Source: Ferrovibrio terrae_A
GTDB lineage: Bacteria; Pseudomonadota; Alphaproteobacteria; Ferrovibrionales; Ferrovibrionaceae
NCBI RefSeq assembly: GCF_943372915.1
Contig: NZ_CALSAN010000020.1
Location: 13,562-77,561 of the forward strand
Length of the DNA stretch: 64,000 nt
Direction of reading: 5' to 3'
The notes under the pieces: generated by a model
What the model was told of the DNA's origin: nothing
Databases searched by the model: none
The model's input: only the letters and a program-made list of their open reading frames with translations
Shown: one piece after another, positions 1 through 9,260 of the stretch
Position numbering within the stretch: the first letter of the stretch is position 1
Layout: each line of letters opens with the position of its first letter
Translations under genes and position numbers: made by a program

Positions 1-447
1 TCGACCAATGCGGTGAAGGACAACAAGATCGACGCCTATTTCTGGGTTGGCGGTCTGCCCACCTCGGCGGTCACCGATCTCGGCGCCACCCCGGGCGTCA
101 AGCTGAAGCTGGTCGACCATTCCGAAGTGGTCGAGAAGATGAATGCGAAATACGGCCCGCTGTACGCCAAGGGCACCATCCCGGCCAGCACCTATCCGGG
201 ACAGGCGGCGCCGAATGCGATTTCCAGCGTCTGGAACATCCTCGTCGTGTCTGATGCCATGCCCGATGATGTGGCCTACAACATCGTCAAGACCATCTTC
301 GAAAAGCGTGATGAATGGGCCACGGTGCATGCCGAGGCGAAGAACGTGAAGCTGGACAACCAGCTGCGCGGCAACACGCCGGTGCCGTTCCATCCGGGCG
401 CGATCAAGTATATGGCCGAAAAAGGCGTCAAGATCGATCCGAAGTGA
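1..447 (+). CDS. TAXI-type TRAP transporter solute-binding protein, C-terminal part
   Basis: The frame is open from base 1, so the gene starts before the window; 148 residues remain up to the TGA at 445-447. The segment (FWVGGLPTSAVTDL, ASTYPGQ, WNILVVSD, and PFHPGAIKYMAEKG near the end) resembles the C-terminal lobe of TAXI-family periplasmic receptors, which hand small organic acids or amino acids to TRAP permeases. The substrate cannot be read from what is left. The GTG at 13 is internal, not a start. It lies 143 bp before a TAXI-type fused permease on the same strand, so the two are one transporter, with a strong hairpin between them. Confidence 0.85.
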   Translation, partial: STNAVKDNKIDAYFWVGGLPTSAVTDLGATPGVKLKLVDHSEVVEKMNAKYGPLYAKGTIPASTYPGQAAPNAISSVWNILVVSDAMPDDVAYNIVKTIFEKRDEWATVHAEAKNVKLDNQLRGNTPVPFHPGAIKYMAEKGVKIDPK

Positions 448-482
448 TCCGGCCGCTGTCTATATAGATTTTACCTGACGAA

Positions 483-516
483 GAGCCCCGCCCCGGCATT
501 GGCCGCGGCGGGGCTC
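483..516 (+). promoter_or_regulatory. Intercistronic stem-loop between TRAP receptor and permease genes
   Basis: GAGCCCCGCC (483-492) pairs perfectly with GGCGGGGCTC (507-516); after a C/C mismatch an inner CGGC/GCCG stem closes an ATTG loop. No T-run follows, so it is not a simple terminator. The position suggests protection of the receptor mRNA 3' end or partial attenuation, so that receptor exceeds permease; that role is inferred. Confidence 0.7.
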
Positions 517-590
517 GCTGTTAAAAGACACTGCATTAAATCAGGACACGGGGCGCCGCAGCGACCAGCGGCACGAGGGGGAGTAAACCG

Positions 591-2624
591 ATGACCCAGG
601 AACCGACCAAGATCGCCACCGAGGCGATGATTGCCCCCGGCGCGCTGGACAAGGAAACCCAACGCAAGGTCGAAGAGTATATCGAGCAGGAAGAAGGCGC
701 GGCCAACCGCCTGTCCGGCTGGACCGGTCACCTGATCACCGCACTGGCGGTGTTCATGACACTGTTCCACCTCTATGCCGCCTATGACATCGTGCCGACG
801 CAGCAGTTGCGGCCGATCCATGTCGGCTTCGTCATGCTGCTGATCTTCCTGCTTTACCCGGTCGCGCTGCGTTTCCGCGACCGCATCCGGTGGTGGGATG
901 TGATCACTGCACTGATCGGCATTGCCACCATGGCCTATCTGGTGATGGGCGGTGATGATCTCACCGACCGTGCCAGCCTGCCGAACCAGACCGATGTTCT
1001 GGTCGGCTCCGTCTTCGTCGTGCTGATCCTGGAAGCCACGCGCCGCACCACCGGCCCGATCATGCCGGTCGTCGGCCTTATCTTCATCGCCTATGCGATG
1101 CTGGGGCCCTATCTGCCGGCACCCTGGACCCATCGCGGCTATGATGCCGAGCGCCTGATCGGCCATCTCTACATGACGCTGGAGGGCATCTTCGGCTCGG
1201 CCGTCGATGTGTCGTCTAGCCTGATCATCCTGTTCACCATCTTCGGCGCCATCCTGCAGTTCTCCGGCGCCGGCAAATTCTTCATCGATTTCTCCTTCTC
1301 GGCATTGGGCGGCAAGAGCACCAGCGCCGGCCGCGCCATCGTGATGTCATCCTTCCTGCTCGGCGGCCCGTCGGGTTCCGGCGTCGCCACCACCGTGACA
1401 ATCGGCTCGGTGGCCTGGCCGATGCTGAAGAAATCCGGCTATGTCGCTTCAGCTGCCGGCGGCCTGCTGGCGGCTGGCGGCCTCGGCGCCATCATCTCGC
1501 CGCCGGTGCTGGGAGCCGCAGCCTTCCTGATCGCCGAATTCCTCAAGATCTCCTATCTCGACGTCATCCGCATGGCGGCGATTCCCACCGTGCTCTACTA
1601 CTTCTGCCTTCTGGCGATGGTCGAGTTCGATGCCGGCAAGTACAAAATCTCGAATGTCGATACCGGACCGCGCGATAGCCTGTGGGACCTGACCCGCCGC
1701 TACGGCTATCACTTCAGCTCGCTGTTCTCGATCGTCATCCTGATGATCATGGGCTTCTCGCCGGTGCTGTCGGTGTTCTGGGCCACGGTCGCCGCCATCG
1801 CGGTCAGCTATTTCCGCCGCGACACTGCGCTGACACCGAAGAAACTGGTCAACGCGCTCGCCGCCGGCTCGATCGGCGTGCTGGGCACGGCCGCCACCTG
1901 CGCCTCGGCCGGCATTATCGTCGGCGTCGTCACGCTCACCGGCTTAGGGCTCAAGTTCAGCGCGATTGCCATCGCCTATGCCGGCGGCAGCCTGGTGCTG
2001 ACTGCCGTATATACGGCGCTGATCGTGTGGATCGTCGGCCTCGCCGTGCCGGTGACGGCGTCCTACATCATCTGCGCGGTGATCGCCGCACCGGCGCTGA
2101 TCAAGCTCGGCGTGCCCGACTACGCCGCCCATATGTTCATCTTCTATTACGCGGTGCTGTCGGAAGTCTCTCCGCCCACCGCGCTGTCGCCATTTGCCGC
2201 TGCCGCCATCACCGGCGCCGATCCCTATCGCACCACGCTGCAGTCATGGAAATACACCATGCCGGCTTTCCTGGTGCCGTTCGTCTTCGTGCTCGACCCC
2301 AATGGCGTCGGCCTGTTGCTGGAAATCCCGAAGGGCGGCGACTGGACGAATATCGCCTGGGTCGCGGCCACCACCGCACTCGGCATCTGGGCCTATGCCG
2401 GCGCCACGCAGGGCTGGCTGTTCGGCCGTACCAGCGTGGTGATCCGCATCGGGCTGATCGTCGGCGGCACGCTGCTGCTGTTCCCGTCGCTGCTCGATGC
2501 GGTCTCCAGCACGCTGGGCAGCGAGCATATCGCGACCATGAAGATCATCGGCATCGCGCTCACCGTCGCCCTCGCGGTGCTGCAGAAGGTGCAATCGGCG
2601 ATAGCGAAACGCAGCGCGGCCTGA
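591..2624 (+). CDS. TRAP transporter permease, fused small and large subunits (TAXI type)
   Basis: 677-residue inner-membrane protein. An N-terminal part with about four membrane helices (residues ~40-140) corresponds to the small DctQ-like subunit, and the rest is the large DctM-like subunit. Conserved loops include GGPSGSGVATTVTIGSVAWP and GAIISPPVLGAAAF, and EVSPPTALSPFAAAAITGADP near residue 530, all typical of the fused permeases that work with TAXI receptors. It uses an ion gradient to import the substrate bound by the receptor encoded just upstream. ATG 591 is preceded by GGGGGAG at 7 bp spacing. The product is a normal length for the fused family. The gene meets the leftward GH17 gene tail to tail, with 10 bp between stops. 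Confidence 0.93.
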   Translation: MTQEPTKIATEAMIAPGALDKETQRKVEEYIEQEEGAANRLSGWTGHLITALAVFMTLFHLYAAYDIVPTQQLRPIHVGFVMLLIFLLYPVALRFRDRIRWWDVITALIGIATMAYLVMGGDDLTDRASLPNQTDVLVGSVFVVLILEATRRTTGPIMPVVGLIFIAYAMLGPYLPAPWTHRGYDAERLIGHLYMTLEGIFGSAVDVSSSLIILFTIFGAILQFSGAGKFFIDFSFSALGGKSTSAGRAIVMSSFLLGGPSGSGVATTVTIGSVAWPMLKKSGYVASAAGGLLAAGGLGAIISPPVLGAAAFLIAEFLKISYLDVIRMAAIPTVLYYFCLLAMVEFDAGKYKISNVDTGPRDSLWDLTRRYGYHFSSLFSIVILMIMGFSPVLSVFWATVAAIAVSYFRRDTALTPKKLVNALAAGSIGVLGTAATCASAGIIVGVVTLTGLGLKFSAIAIAYAGGSLVLTAVYTALIVWIVGLAVPVTASYIICAVIAAPALIKLGVPDYAAHMFIFYYAVLSEVSPPTALSPFAAAAITGADPYRTTLQSWKYTMPAFLVPFVFVLDPNGVGLLLEIPKGGDWTNIAWVAATTALGIWAYAGATQGWLFGRTSVVIRIGLIVGGTLLLFPSLLDAVSSTLGSEHIATMKIIGIALTVALAVLQKVQSAIAKRSAA

Positions 2625-2634
2625 CCGCGGCGCG

Positions 2635-4404
2635 TCAAACCGTCGCCGGCACCGGCACTGCTGTCCGCTGCTGCGCGGCGAGCGCCAGGTTGCCCAGCAG
2701 CGGCAGCGCATAGGCCGCCGTCAACGCACACCAGTACAGCGCCTCACGGTTGCTCAGCGTCTCGTTCGCCAGCACCAGCACCGGCAGGGCCAGCAACAGG
2801 AAGCCCAGCATGGCTTCCCAGCCAAAACGACCCTGCACGCCGTCCGTCGGCGGAATGGCAAAGCTGGTGCCCAGGGCGATGCGGCCAAGACCCTCGCCAT
2901 GGTTGCGGTCGAAGGCCGCGGCGATCAGCCGCAAGGCCAGCAGCCCCGCCACCGGCAGCAGGAAATAGTCGAGTGGAAAATCGCGATAGCGCCCGGCAGC
3001 CACCAGCATGACGGCGTGATAAGCCATCCACAGTGCCAGCAGGCCGTAGATCGCCTCGGCCAGCCGCGGATGCTGCAGCGGCACATTGCCGAGAACCCGG
3101 CGCAGGCTGCCCAACGCCGACCCCAGCGAACGCAGCGGTTGCGGCGACACAATGACCGATTTACGGCCCAGCACCGCCAGCAGGCGGCGGAACAGCAGCA
3201 GCGCGAACACGCCCTGCAGCGCGACGGCAGCTCCCCCCTCCAGATTGTGGAACAGCGAGTAATTGTATTCCAGCACACGCTCGATGGCGGCGGCCAGCAA
3301 GGCGGCCAGCGCCTGGCCGAAGACCACCGCCGCAGCCATCGCGGCCGGCACCAGGGCGGCGACAGCCTGGGCATGCAGCACCAGCAGGATCAACGCCAGC
3401 AGCACCGACAGTCCGGCAAACAGCGGCCATTCCGGCAGGTTTGACACCATGCCGCCGACATCGAATTTCGGCTGCCGCACTTCATCCAGCACGCCCCAGG
3501 CACCGCCGACGGTGCCCTCCAGTTTCACTTTCCACGGCTGGTCGAAGGCTTCGACCAGGTTGTAGGACAGGCCTTCCTTCTGCGCGAGCTGCATGAAATC
3601 GGCGATGAAGCCGGCCGCTTCGGTGCGCGAGGGCACCGCATCGCGACGCGAGCGGCCTTCCGACGGCCAGCCGACCTCGCCAATCGTGATCGGCTTGCCC
3701 GGCAGCTTGGCCTTGACGGTATTGTAGACCTCGAGGATATGCGGCATCGAATGGCCGGCCGCGATCGGCAGATCCTCCCAGTAGGGCAGGAAATGCACGG
3801 TGACGAAATCCACCTCGGCCAAAAGCTGCGGGAAGCGCAGCCAGAATTCCCACACATCAGCATAGGTAACCGGCTGCTTCACGGCCGCCTTCACCTTGCG
3901 GATATAGGTGATCAACTCATCGACCGGCAGATCCTTGCGCAGCAGCACCTCGTTGCCGACCACCAGCGACTTGATCGCGTCAGGGTATTGATTGGCCAGC
4001 GCGATGGCGGCCGCCACTTCCTTGTCGTTGATATCGCGTTCCGGCCCGAGCCAGACGCCCTGCATCACGTTGATGCCGAGCTTTTGCGCTTCCGGCGGCA
4101 CCACCTCCAGGCCTTCCCGCGAGGTGTAGGTGCGGATGCCGCGCGTGATGCCTTTCAGGCTGCGCAGATCCTCGATCACCTGTTCTGCCGTCGGGTAGGT
4201 CTTGGTGAGCGGACTCTGGCCCCGCCGGAACGGCGCGAACGACATGCTTTCCACCACATGCGCCTGCGCGGCAAAGGGTGCATGCCCAACCTGCACGGGG
4301 CGGTTCGGCCACCACCAGGCGGCAACGCTGGCCGCGGCGGCCATAGTGATGAACAGCAGCAGCCACACAAACCGCGTGGCTGGCCGGGACTTCGGCGCAT
4401 GCAT
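2635..4404 (-). CDS. NdvC-like membrane protein with periplasmic GH17 domain
   Basis: 589 residues. After a membrane anchor (residues ~11-32) comes a GH17 beta-1,3-glucanase/transglucosylase domain (~50-320) with the acid/base Glu in VVGNE (E152) and the nucleophile Glu in GEVGWPSEG (E243). The C-terminal half has about seven hydrophobic helices. Bacterial GH17 domains of this kind act as non-Leloir glucosyltransferases that branch or cyclise beta-1,3-glucan. Size, architecture and position downstream of a GH17-GT2 gene match Bradyrhizobium NdvC, needed for beta-1,6 links in cyclic glucans; that equivalence is inferred. The gene begins 24 bp after the NdvB-like stop, so they form an operon. 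The ribosome site is weak. Its GH17 domain is a paralogue of the one next door. Confidence 0.78.
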   Translation of the reverse strand: MHAPKSRPATRFVWLLLFITMAAAASVAAWWWPNRPVQVGHAPFAAQAHVVESMSFAPFRRGQSPLTKTYPTAEQVIEDLRSLKGITRGIRTYTSREGLEVVPPEAQKLGINVMQGVWLGPERDINDKEVAAAIALANQYPDAIKSLVVGNEVLLRKDLPVDELITYIRKVKAAVKQPVTYADVWEFWLRFPQLLAEVDFVTVHFLPYWEDLPIAAGHSMPHILEVYNTVKAKLPGKPITIGEVGWPSEGRSRRDAVPSRTEAAGFIADFMQLAQKEGLSYNLVEAFDQPWKVKLEGTVGGAWGVLDEVRQPKFDVGGMVSNLPEWPLFAGLSVLLALILLVLHAQAVAALVPAAMAAAVVFGQALAALLAAAIERVLEYNYSLFHNLEGGAAVALQGVFALLLFRRLLAVLGRKSVIVSPQPLRSLGSALGSLRRVLGNVPLQHPRLAEAIYGLLALWMAYHAVMLVAAGRYRDFPLDYFLLPVAGLLALRLIAAAFDRNHGEGLGRIALGTSFAIPPTDGVQGRFGWEAMLGFLLLALPVLVLANETLSNREALYWCALTAAYALPLLGNLALAAQQRTAVPVPATV

Positions 4405-4428
4405 GGGGATCGGTGCCTGTGCTTGGGG

Positions 4429-7065
4429 TTACTGGGCCGGGCTGCCTTGCGAGGCCGTCTCGCTCGGCACCGGGATCGCAGCGGTCTTGCTCGGCGGTTT
4501 CGGCGCCGTGCTGATGAAGGCCAGGATCAGCGACGCCCAGTATGGCATCGACTGCGCCCACATCACGATGGCCCAGAGGCGGGCTTCGGGATCTTCGCCG
4601 CCCTGGAAATTCCACATGCCGATGCCGGCCAGCAGCAGCAGCACGGCAATCAGGGCTTCCTCCTGCGCCATGATCAGCGCCTGCACGACGGCGGCCTGGT
4701 CCTCATGCTTGGGCGTGCGGATGAACGGCAGCTTGGAGGTGAACAGGCCGTAGATCATCGCCTTGGCAATCGTATAGGTCAGCGCCAGGCCGGCGAGGCC
4801 GGCACCCAGCCGCTGGCGCAGCGTGCAGGGCACGCGGATTTTGTAGAGCCAGAGGAACTGCGCCAGCTTGGCACCGAACACTGCCACCACCGGCAGCAGG
4901 AACAGCGCCAGCGGCAGCTCGAAATACTTCGGCAGGATCAGCACGCCCACGGTCCACAGCAGCGAGGCAATGGCAAACACCAGCCCCAGCGCATCGGCGA
5001 ACCACGGCAGCCAGCCGGTGACGAAATGATAGCGCTGCATCGGGTCAAGTTTGCGATCGTCGCCCGGCAGCATGTCACGCCAGTGGCGCTTGATGATCTG
5101 CACCGCGCCATAGGCCCAGCGGAAGCGCTGGCTCTTGTAGCCCGAGAAGCTGTCCGGCGTCAGACCATAGCCATAACGCTTGTCGGTATAGACCGAGTGC
5201 CAGCCGCCGGCGAGCAGGCGCAGGCCCATCTCGGCATCCTCGCAGATGCACCACTCGGCCCAGATGCCGACATGGTCGATGGCCGCCTTGCGCACCAGAG
5301 TCATGGTGCCGTGCTGGATGATGGCGTCGCGCTCGTTGCGCTGGACCATGCCGATCTGGAAGAAGCCGGCATATTCCCAGTTGATGAATTCCTTGAAGCG
5401 GTCGTTCTTCCAGTCGTAGTGATCCTGCGGTGCCTGCACGAAACCGATATCGGCGCGGTCGAAATACGGCACCAGCGATTTCAGCCAGTCGGGCTCGACC
5501 AGATAATCGGCATCGATCACGCCAACGATCTCGACCTCCTTGTCGGTGTTGCGCAAGGCGAAATTCAGCGCGCCGGCCTTGAAGCCCTTCAGCGGCGAGA
5601 CATGGAAGAAGCGGAATTTCTCCGGCCCGAGCTGCTGGCAATATTCCTCGACCGGGCGCCAGACCTTTTCGTCCTTGGTGTTGTTATCAATCACGAGCAC
5701 TTCGAAATTCGGATAATCGAGTTTGGCCAGTGCATCCAGCGTGCGCTTCATCATCTCCGGCGGTTCGTTATAGGCCGGGATATGGATCGACACCTTGGGC
5801 CAGGCGCGTTCGACATCGGTGCGGAAGGGCAGGAAATGCCGCTGGCGCCGGTTCGACCAGATCACTTCGGAAAGTTCGAGCCCCTCCGCCAGCACCACCA
5901 TGAACAGCAGCAGCAGCAGTGGCAGCAGCATGGCCCACATCAGCGCGATGCCCGGACTCATATAGGTGCGCAGGCCGGAATCCACCACCATCACCAGCGC
6001 GCTGGTGATCACCTGGATCAGGGCGATAAAAAAGGTGCGGCCGGAGAAGCGCAGGTCGGACCAGCGTGCCAGGAACCAGGCCATCAGCGGCAGCGCCAGC
6101 AGGATCGAGGCGGCCGCCAGCTGCGGCCAGTGCGGCCGGTCGCTGACCGGACCCACCATGGGGAATTTCGGCGTGCGGTCGGCATTGAAGACACCCCAGT
6201 AGGCGCCGACCGAGCCTTCGATATTGCGCTTCCACGGCTGGTCGAAGGCTTCCTGGATGTAATAGTCGAGGCCACGCTGGTTGGCGATGTTGAGGAAGGC
6301 GCGCAGGAAGCCGGCCTGGCTGCTCGGGCTCGGCACCGCGTCACGACGGATGCGGCCTTCCGACGGCCAGCCGATTTCGGTGATCACCACCTTCTTGGTC
6401 GGGAAGGCGTCCTTCACCTGCTGATAGCGGCTGAGCGCATATTCAACGGCCTTGTCGGGCGCTTGGCCCTCCCAGTAGGGCAGCAGATGGATGGCGATGA
6501 AATCCACCTCGCGGCCGAGCTGCGGATAGCGCAGCCAGATGTCCCAGGTTTCCGGCGTCGAGACTTCGATATGCTTGCCTCGATTGGCCAGGCCAGTTCG
6601 CACCCGGCGGATATAGTCGACCAGATCCTGGATCGGCATGTCGGCGCGCAGCAGCGTTTCGTTGCCGACCAGCACGCGGCGGATATTCGGCTGCGTCGCC
6701 GCGACCTCGATCAGATTCTTGATCTCTTCCTCGTTACGCTCCAGGCGGCCATCGAGCCAGCTGCCCTGCATCACCTCGAGACCATAGCGGCCGGCGATCT
6801 TGGCGATCTCGCCCTGGCCGTCCAGCGTCGAGTAGGTGCGCACCTGCCGCACCTGGCCAGCAAGGATCTGCATGTCCTGCTCGATCTCGGCCTCGGAGGG
6901 GAATTTGTTGGTGCGCGGATCCTGGTCGCCACGGAACGGCGAATAATCGATACCCGCGATCACCTCGCCCCAGGGGCGAGGTTCGATGGGGCGGTTCATG
7001 TAGGCCCAGCCGGCCAGATTGAGGATGGCGACGAGGAGAAGGACGAACAGTCCCGAATAGCGCAT
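4429..7065 (-). CDS. NdvB-like GH17-GT2 fusion, membrane beta-glucan synthase
   Basis: 878 residues from ATG 7065. A longer frame reaches 7149, but the text before MRYSGLF lacks membrane-protein character. Order: signal anchor (~3-20), periplasmic GH17 domain (~30-300) with VGNE (E136) and TEIGWPSEG (E230); two or three helices; cytoplasmic family 2 glycosyltransferase (~415-650) with PAYNEP, DAD (518-520), CEDAE (609-610) and QRFRW (646-650); then a C-terminal membrane cluster. Such enzymes polymerise UDP-glucose into beta-1,3-glucan and transfer it; Bradyrhizobium NdvB has the same layout and makes cyclic beta-1,3;1,6-glucans for osmoadaptation and symbiosis. Function here is by family. All catalytic residues I checked are present. 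Confidence 0.82.
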   Translation of the reverse strand: MRYSGLFVLLLVAILNLAGWAYMNRPIEPRPWGEVIAGIDYSPFRGDQDPRTNKFPSEAEIEQDMQILAGQVRQVRTYSTLDGQGEIAKIAGRYGLEVMQGSWLDGRLERNEEEIKNLIEVAATQPNIRRVLVGNETLLRADMPIQDLVDYIRRVRTGLANRGKHIEVSTPETWDIWLRYPQLGREVDFIAIHLLPYWEGQAPDKAVEYALSRYQQVKDAFPTKKVVITEIGWPSEGRIRRDAVPSPSSQAGFLRAFLNIANQRGLDYYIQEAFDQPWKRNIEGSVGAYWGVFNADRTPKFPMVGPVSDRPHWPQLAAASILLALPLMAWFLARWSDLRFSGRTFFIALIQVITSALVMVVDSGLRTYMSPGIALMWAMLLPLLLLLFMVVLAEGLELSEVIWSNRRQRHFLPFRTDVERAWPKVSIHIPAYNEPPEMMKRTLDALAKLDYPNFEVLVIDNNTKDEKVWRPVEEYCQQLGPEKFRFFHVSPLKGFKAGALNFALRNTDKEVEIVGVIDADYLVEPDWLKSLVPYFDRADIGFVQAPQDHYDWKNDRFKEFINWEYAGFFQIGMVQRNERDAIIQHGTMTLVRKAAIDHVGIWAEWCICEDAEMGLRLLAGGWHSVYTDKRYGYGLTPDSFSGYKSQRFRWAYGAVQIIKRHWRDMLPGDDRKLDPMQRYHFVTGWLPWFADALGLVFAIASLLWTVGVLILPKYFELPLALFLLPVVAVFGAKLAQFLWLYKIRVPCTLRQRLGAGLAGLALTYTIAKAMIYGLFTSKLPFIRTPKHEDQAAVVQALIMAQEEALIAVLLLLAGIGMWNFQGGEDPEARLWAIVMWAQSMPYWASLILAFISTAPKPPSKTAAIPVPSETASQGSPAQ

Positions 7066-7289
7066 GGCCAAAGACTTAGACACGTATGCCCCAGGGCAGA
7101 ATTGCAACGCGGCGCCGATGCGACCCGTGCCGGCCCGAACGGCCCGCACCGTCTCCGGCAGGCAGTCTGATAGGCAGGCAATATGGCGGCTTTACGGCGA
7201 ACGCCGGACTATACGGTGGGGCCAAAAAAGAGTCGAGGGGACGGCGGTTTATCCCCGCTGGGCGGCATGCGGCACGACTGGCGGGCGGT

Positions 7290-7775
7290 TCAGCCCTCGG
7301 ACAGGTGGTCGAGCGGCAGCGCGCCGTCGGTCTTGATCGGCCGGATGACGAAATTCGAACGGATGTCTTTGACCATCGGCAGCGACAACAAGCGCTGGGT
7401 CAGCAATTCCTCGTAGGCCGCAAGATCGGGTACCACCACCTCGGCGAAGAAATCCGCCTCACCCGACACCATATGCGCCGAGACAACCTCCGGGATCGCC
7501 TCCAGCATGCGCTGGTGGCTGGCGGCATTCTCGGCCGAATGCTTCTCCACCTTGATATCGACATAGACGGTGAGGCCGAGTCCGACCTTGCGGCGATCCA
7601 GCACGGCACGATAGCTGCGGATATAGCCCTCGTCTTCCAGCCGCTTGACCCGGCGCAGGCAGGGCGAGGGCGACAGGCCCACCTTTTCCGCCAGATCGAC
7701 ATTGCTCAGCCGCGCGTCTTGCTGCAGGGCGGCCAGGATTTTGCGATCAAGGGCGTCTAGGTTCATATTTGGCAC
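7290..7775 (-). CDS. Lrp/AsnC family transcriptional regulator
   Basis: 161 residues: N-terminal winged helix-turn-helix (LDRKILAALQQDARLSNVDLA, then GLSPSPCLRRVKRLEDEG) followed by an RAM ligand-binding domain (~70-150) ending in the conserved FVIRPIK. Such proteins sense amino acids and often control a neighbouring amino-acid exporter. The start is taken as GTG 7775, because GAGG lies 6 bp ahead; an in-frame ATG at 7766 is poorly spaced. It diverges from an EamA-family exporter across 129 AT-rich bases (7776-7904), the usual arrangement of an Lrp regulator and its target. No operator can be fixed by eye. Confidence 0.92.
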   Translation of the reverse strand: MPNMNLDALDRKILAALQQDARLSNVDLAEKVGLSPSPCLRRVKRLEDEGYIRSYRAVLDRRKVGLGLTVYVDIKVEKHSAENAASHQRMLEAIPEVVSAHMVSGEADFFAEVVVPDLAAYEELLTQRLLSLPMVKDIRSNFVIRPIKTDGALPLDHLSEG

Positions 7776-7904
7776 TATCTGCCTCAGATACTGTCATTTA
7801 TTGCCATATGTTGCTGAGATAATCATACAAACGGCAGAATTCGCAAGGACATGCCGGCCGGTTTGCGGCCATCCTGTGTCTGCCGACCGCACCGGAGTCT
7901 TCCC

Positions 7905-8870
7905 ATGTCTGCCGACAGCAGCCTTGCCCCCTCCTCTCCCGCACCCGCCGGCCTGGGCGTCGCCGACCAGGGCCGGCTGCTGGGGGCCGCCGCCGCGCTG
8001 GCCACCGTGCTGCTCTGGGCGGGTGGCCTGGTCGCCACCCGCTTTGGCGTCACCGGCTCGCTGGCCCTGGGGGATGTCGTCTTCCTGCGCCTGCTGCTGC
8101 CGGCGCTGCTGCTGGTTCCCGTCCTGCTCCGCTTTCTCAAGACACCGGGCGGCACGCCGCGCGACGACCGGCGCCCCTTCTGGTTCATCATCCTGATTGC
8201 CGGTGCCGGCCTGCCCTTCATGCTGATCAGCAGCACCGGGCTGTTTTTCGCGCCCGCCGCCCATGCCGGTGCGCTGATGCCCGGCAGCATGCCGCTGTTT
8301 GCCGCGCTGTTCGCCGTGCTGCTGCTGGGCGAACGCTTCAACCTGCAGCGCCGCCTGGGCACCGGCCTGATGCTGCTGGGGGCCGTCGCGGTCGGCGGCT
8401 GGCAGGTGATCGACGGTACCGGCCAGGCCTGGCGCGGCGATCTGATGTTCGTGCTCTGCGGTGCGCTCTGGGCCAGCTACACCATCGCGCTGAAAAAGAC
8501 CGGCATCGGTGCATGGCAGGCTGCCGCCCTGGTCTATGTCACCTCGTTTATCCTCTATGTGCCGGTTTACCTTCTGTGGTTCGACAGCCGGCTGCTAACC
8601 GCGCCGGTGTTCGAAATCGGCGTCCAGCTGGTACAGTCGGTCGCCTCGGGCCTGCTCAGCATGGCGGCCTATGGCTTTGCCGTGCGCCGGCTCGGCGCCG
8701 CACCGGCGGCGGCTTTTGCCGCCCTGACCCCGGCGCTGACCGCGCTGCTGGCGGTGCCGATGCTGGGCGAATGGCCCGAGCCGGTCACCTGGGCCGGTAT
8801 TGTGGCCGTCAGCCTTGGCGTCGCGCTGGCCAATGGCGCGTTTTCCCGCTATCTTCCATCTAACCGATAA
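7905..8870 (+). CDS. EamA-family (DMT superfamily) exporter
   Basis: 321 residues with ten hydrophobic helices arranged as two EamA repeats (roughly residues 25-155 and 170-305). Family members export amino acids and other metabolites; a divergent Lrp gene suggests an amino-acid substrate, but this is inference. ATG 7905 has GGAG about 8 bp upstream; the frame extends back to 7851, but the extra residues are not hydrophobic or conserved-looking. The gene is followed after 11 bp by the VOC protein gene, which has its own GAGG, so these and the aminotransferase gene probably share a transcript. Confidence 0.88.
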   Translation: MSADSSLAPSSPAPAGLGVADQGRLLGAAAALATVLLWAGGLVATRFGVTGSLALGDVVFLRLLLPALLLVPVLLRFLKTPGGTPRDDRRPFWFIILIAGAGLPFMLISSTGLFFAPAAHAGALMPGSMPLFAALFAVLLLGERFNLQRRLGTGLMLLGAVAVGGWQVIDGTGQAWRGDLMFVLCGALWASYTIALKKTGIGAWQAAALVYVTSFILYVPVYLLWFDSRLLTAPVFEIGVQLVQSVASGLLSMAAYGFAVRRLGAAPAAAFAALTPALTALLAVPMLGEWPEPVTWAGIVAVSLGVALANGAFSRYLPSNR

Positions 8871-8881
8871 AGAGGTTAGAT

Positions 8882-9259
8882 ATGTTCGATCATATTTCCA
8901 TCGGCGTCCGCGACATCGGCCGCTCCAGCGCCTTTTACGACGCCGCCCTCAAACCGCTTGGCTATACCCGGCTCTATGAAGGCGACTACGGCATCGCCTA
9001 TGGCGCCAAGCAGCCGCAATTCTGGATCGACCGCACCGACAGTCCGGTACCCGCCGACCCGAAATCCTGTTTCCATCTGTGCTTCCGCGCCGAGAGCCGC
9101 GCGGCAGTCGATGCCTTCCACGCCTTTGCACTCCGGCATGGCGGCACCGATAACGGCCCGCCCGGCCTGCGTCCGCAATACACGCCGACCTATTACGCCG
9201 GCTTCATCCTCGACCCCGATGGTTATCGCATCGAGGCGGTGTGCTATTCTCCGGACTGA
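8882..9259 (+). CDS. VOC (glyoxalase/bleomycin-resistance fold) family protein
   Basis: 125 residues, one complete vicinal-oxygen-chelate module. The opening FDHISIGVRDIGRSSAFYDAAL and the closing DPDGYRIEAVCY are family hallmarks; the His near residue 4 and the Glu in RIEAV are likely metal ligands. Substrate unknown: relatives include glyoxalases, thiol transferases and isomerases. GAGG precedes the ATG at normal spacing. The gene sits 11 bp after the exporter and 1 bp before the aminotransferase start, suggesting co-translation. Confidence 0.88.
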   Translation: MFDHISIGVRDIGRSSAFYDAALKPLGYTRLYEGDYGIAYGAKQPQFWIDRTDSPVPADPKSCFHLCFRAESRAAVDAFHAFALRHGGTDNGPPGLRPQYTPTYYAGFILDPDGYRIEAVCYSPD

Positions 9260-9260
9260 G

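Noticed and set aside
1682..2713. Open frame of 343 codons on the + strand
   Set aside because: Same-strand shadow of the TRAP permease in another frame, Arg/His-rich.
3739..7170. Open frame of 1143 codons on the + strand
   Set aside because: It lies opposite the two GH17 genes, is rich in His, Arg, Gln and Gly, and has no domain; a typical shadow frame in GC-rich DNA.
7210..7265. Possible leftward terminator after the Lrp gene (GGGGA/TCCCC with a later T-run)
   Set aside because: Five-base-pair stem with a 10-nt loop and the T-run displaced by several bases; too weak to call.
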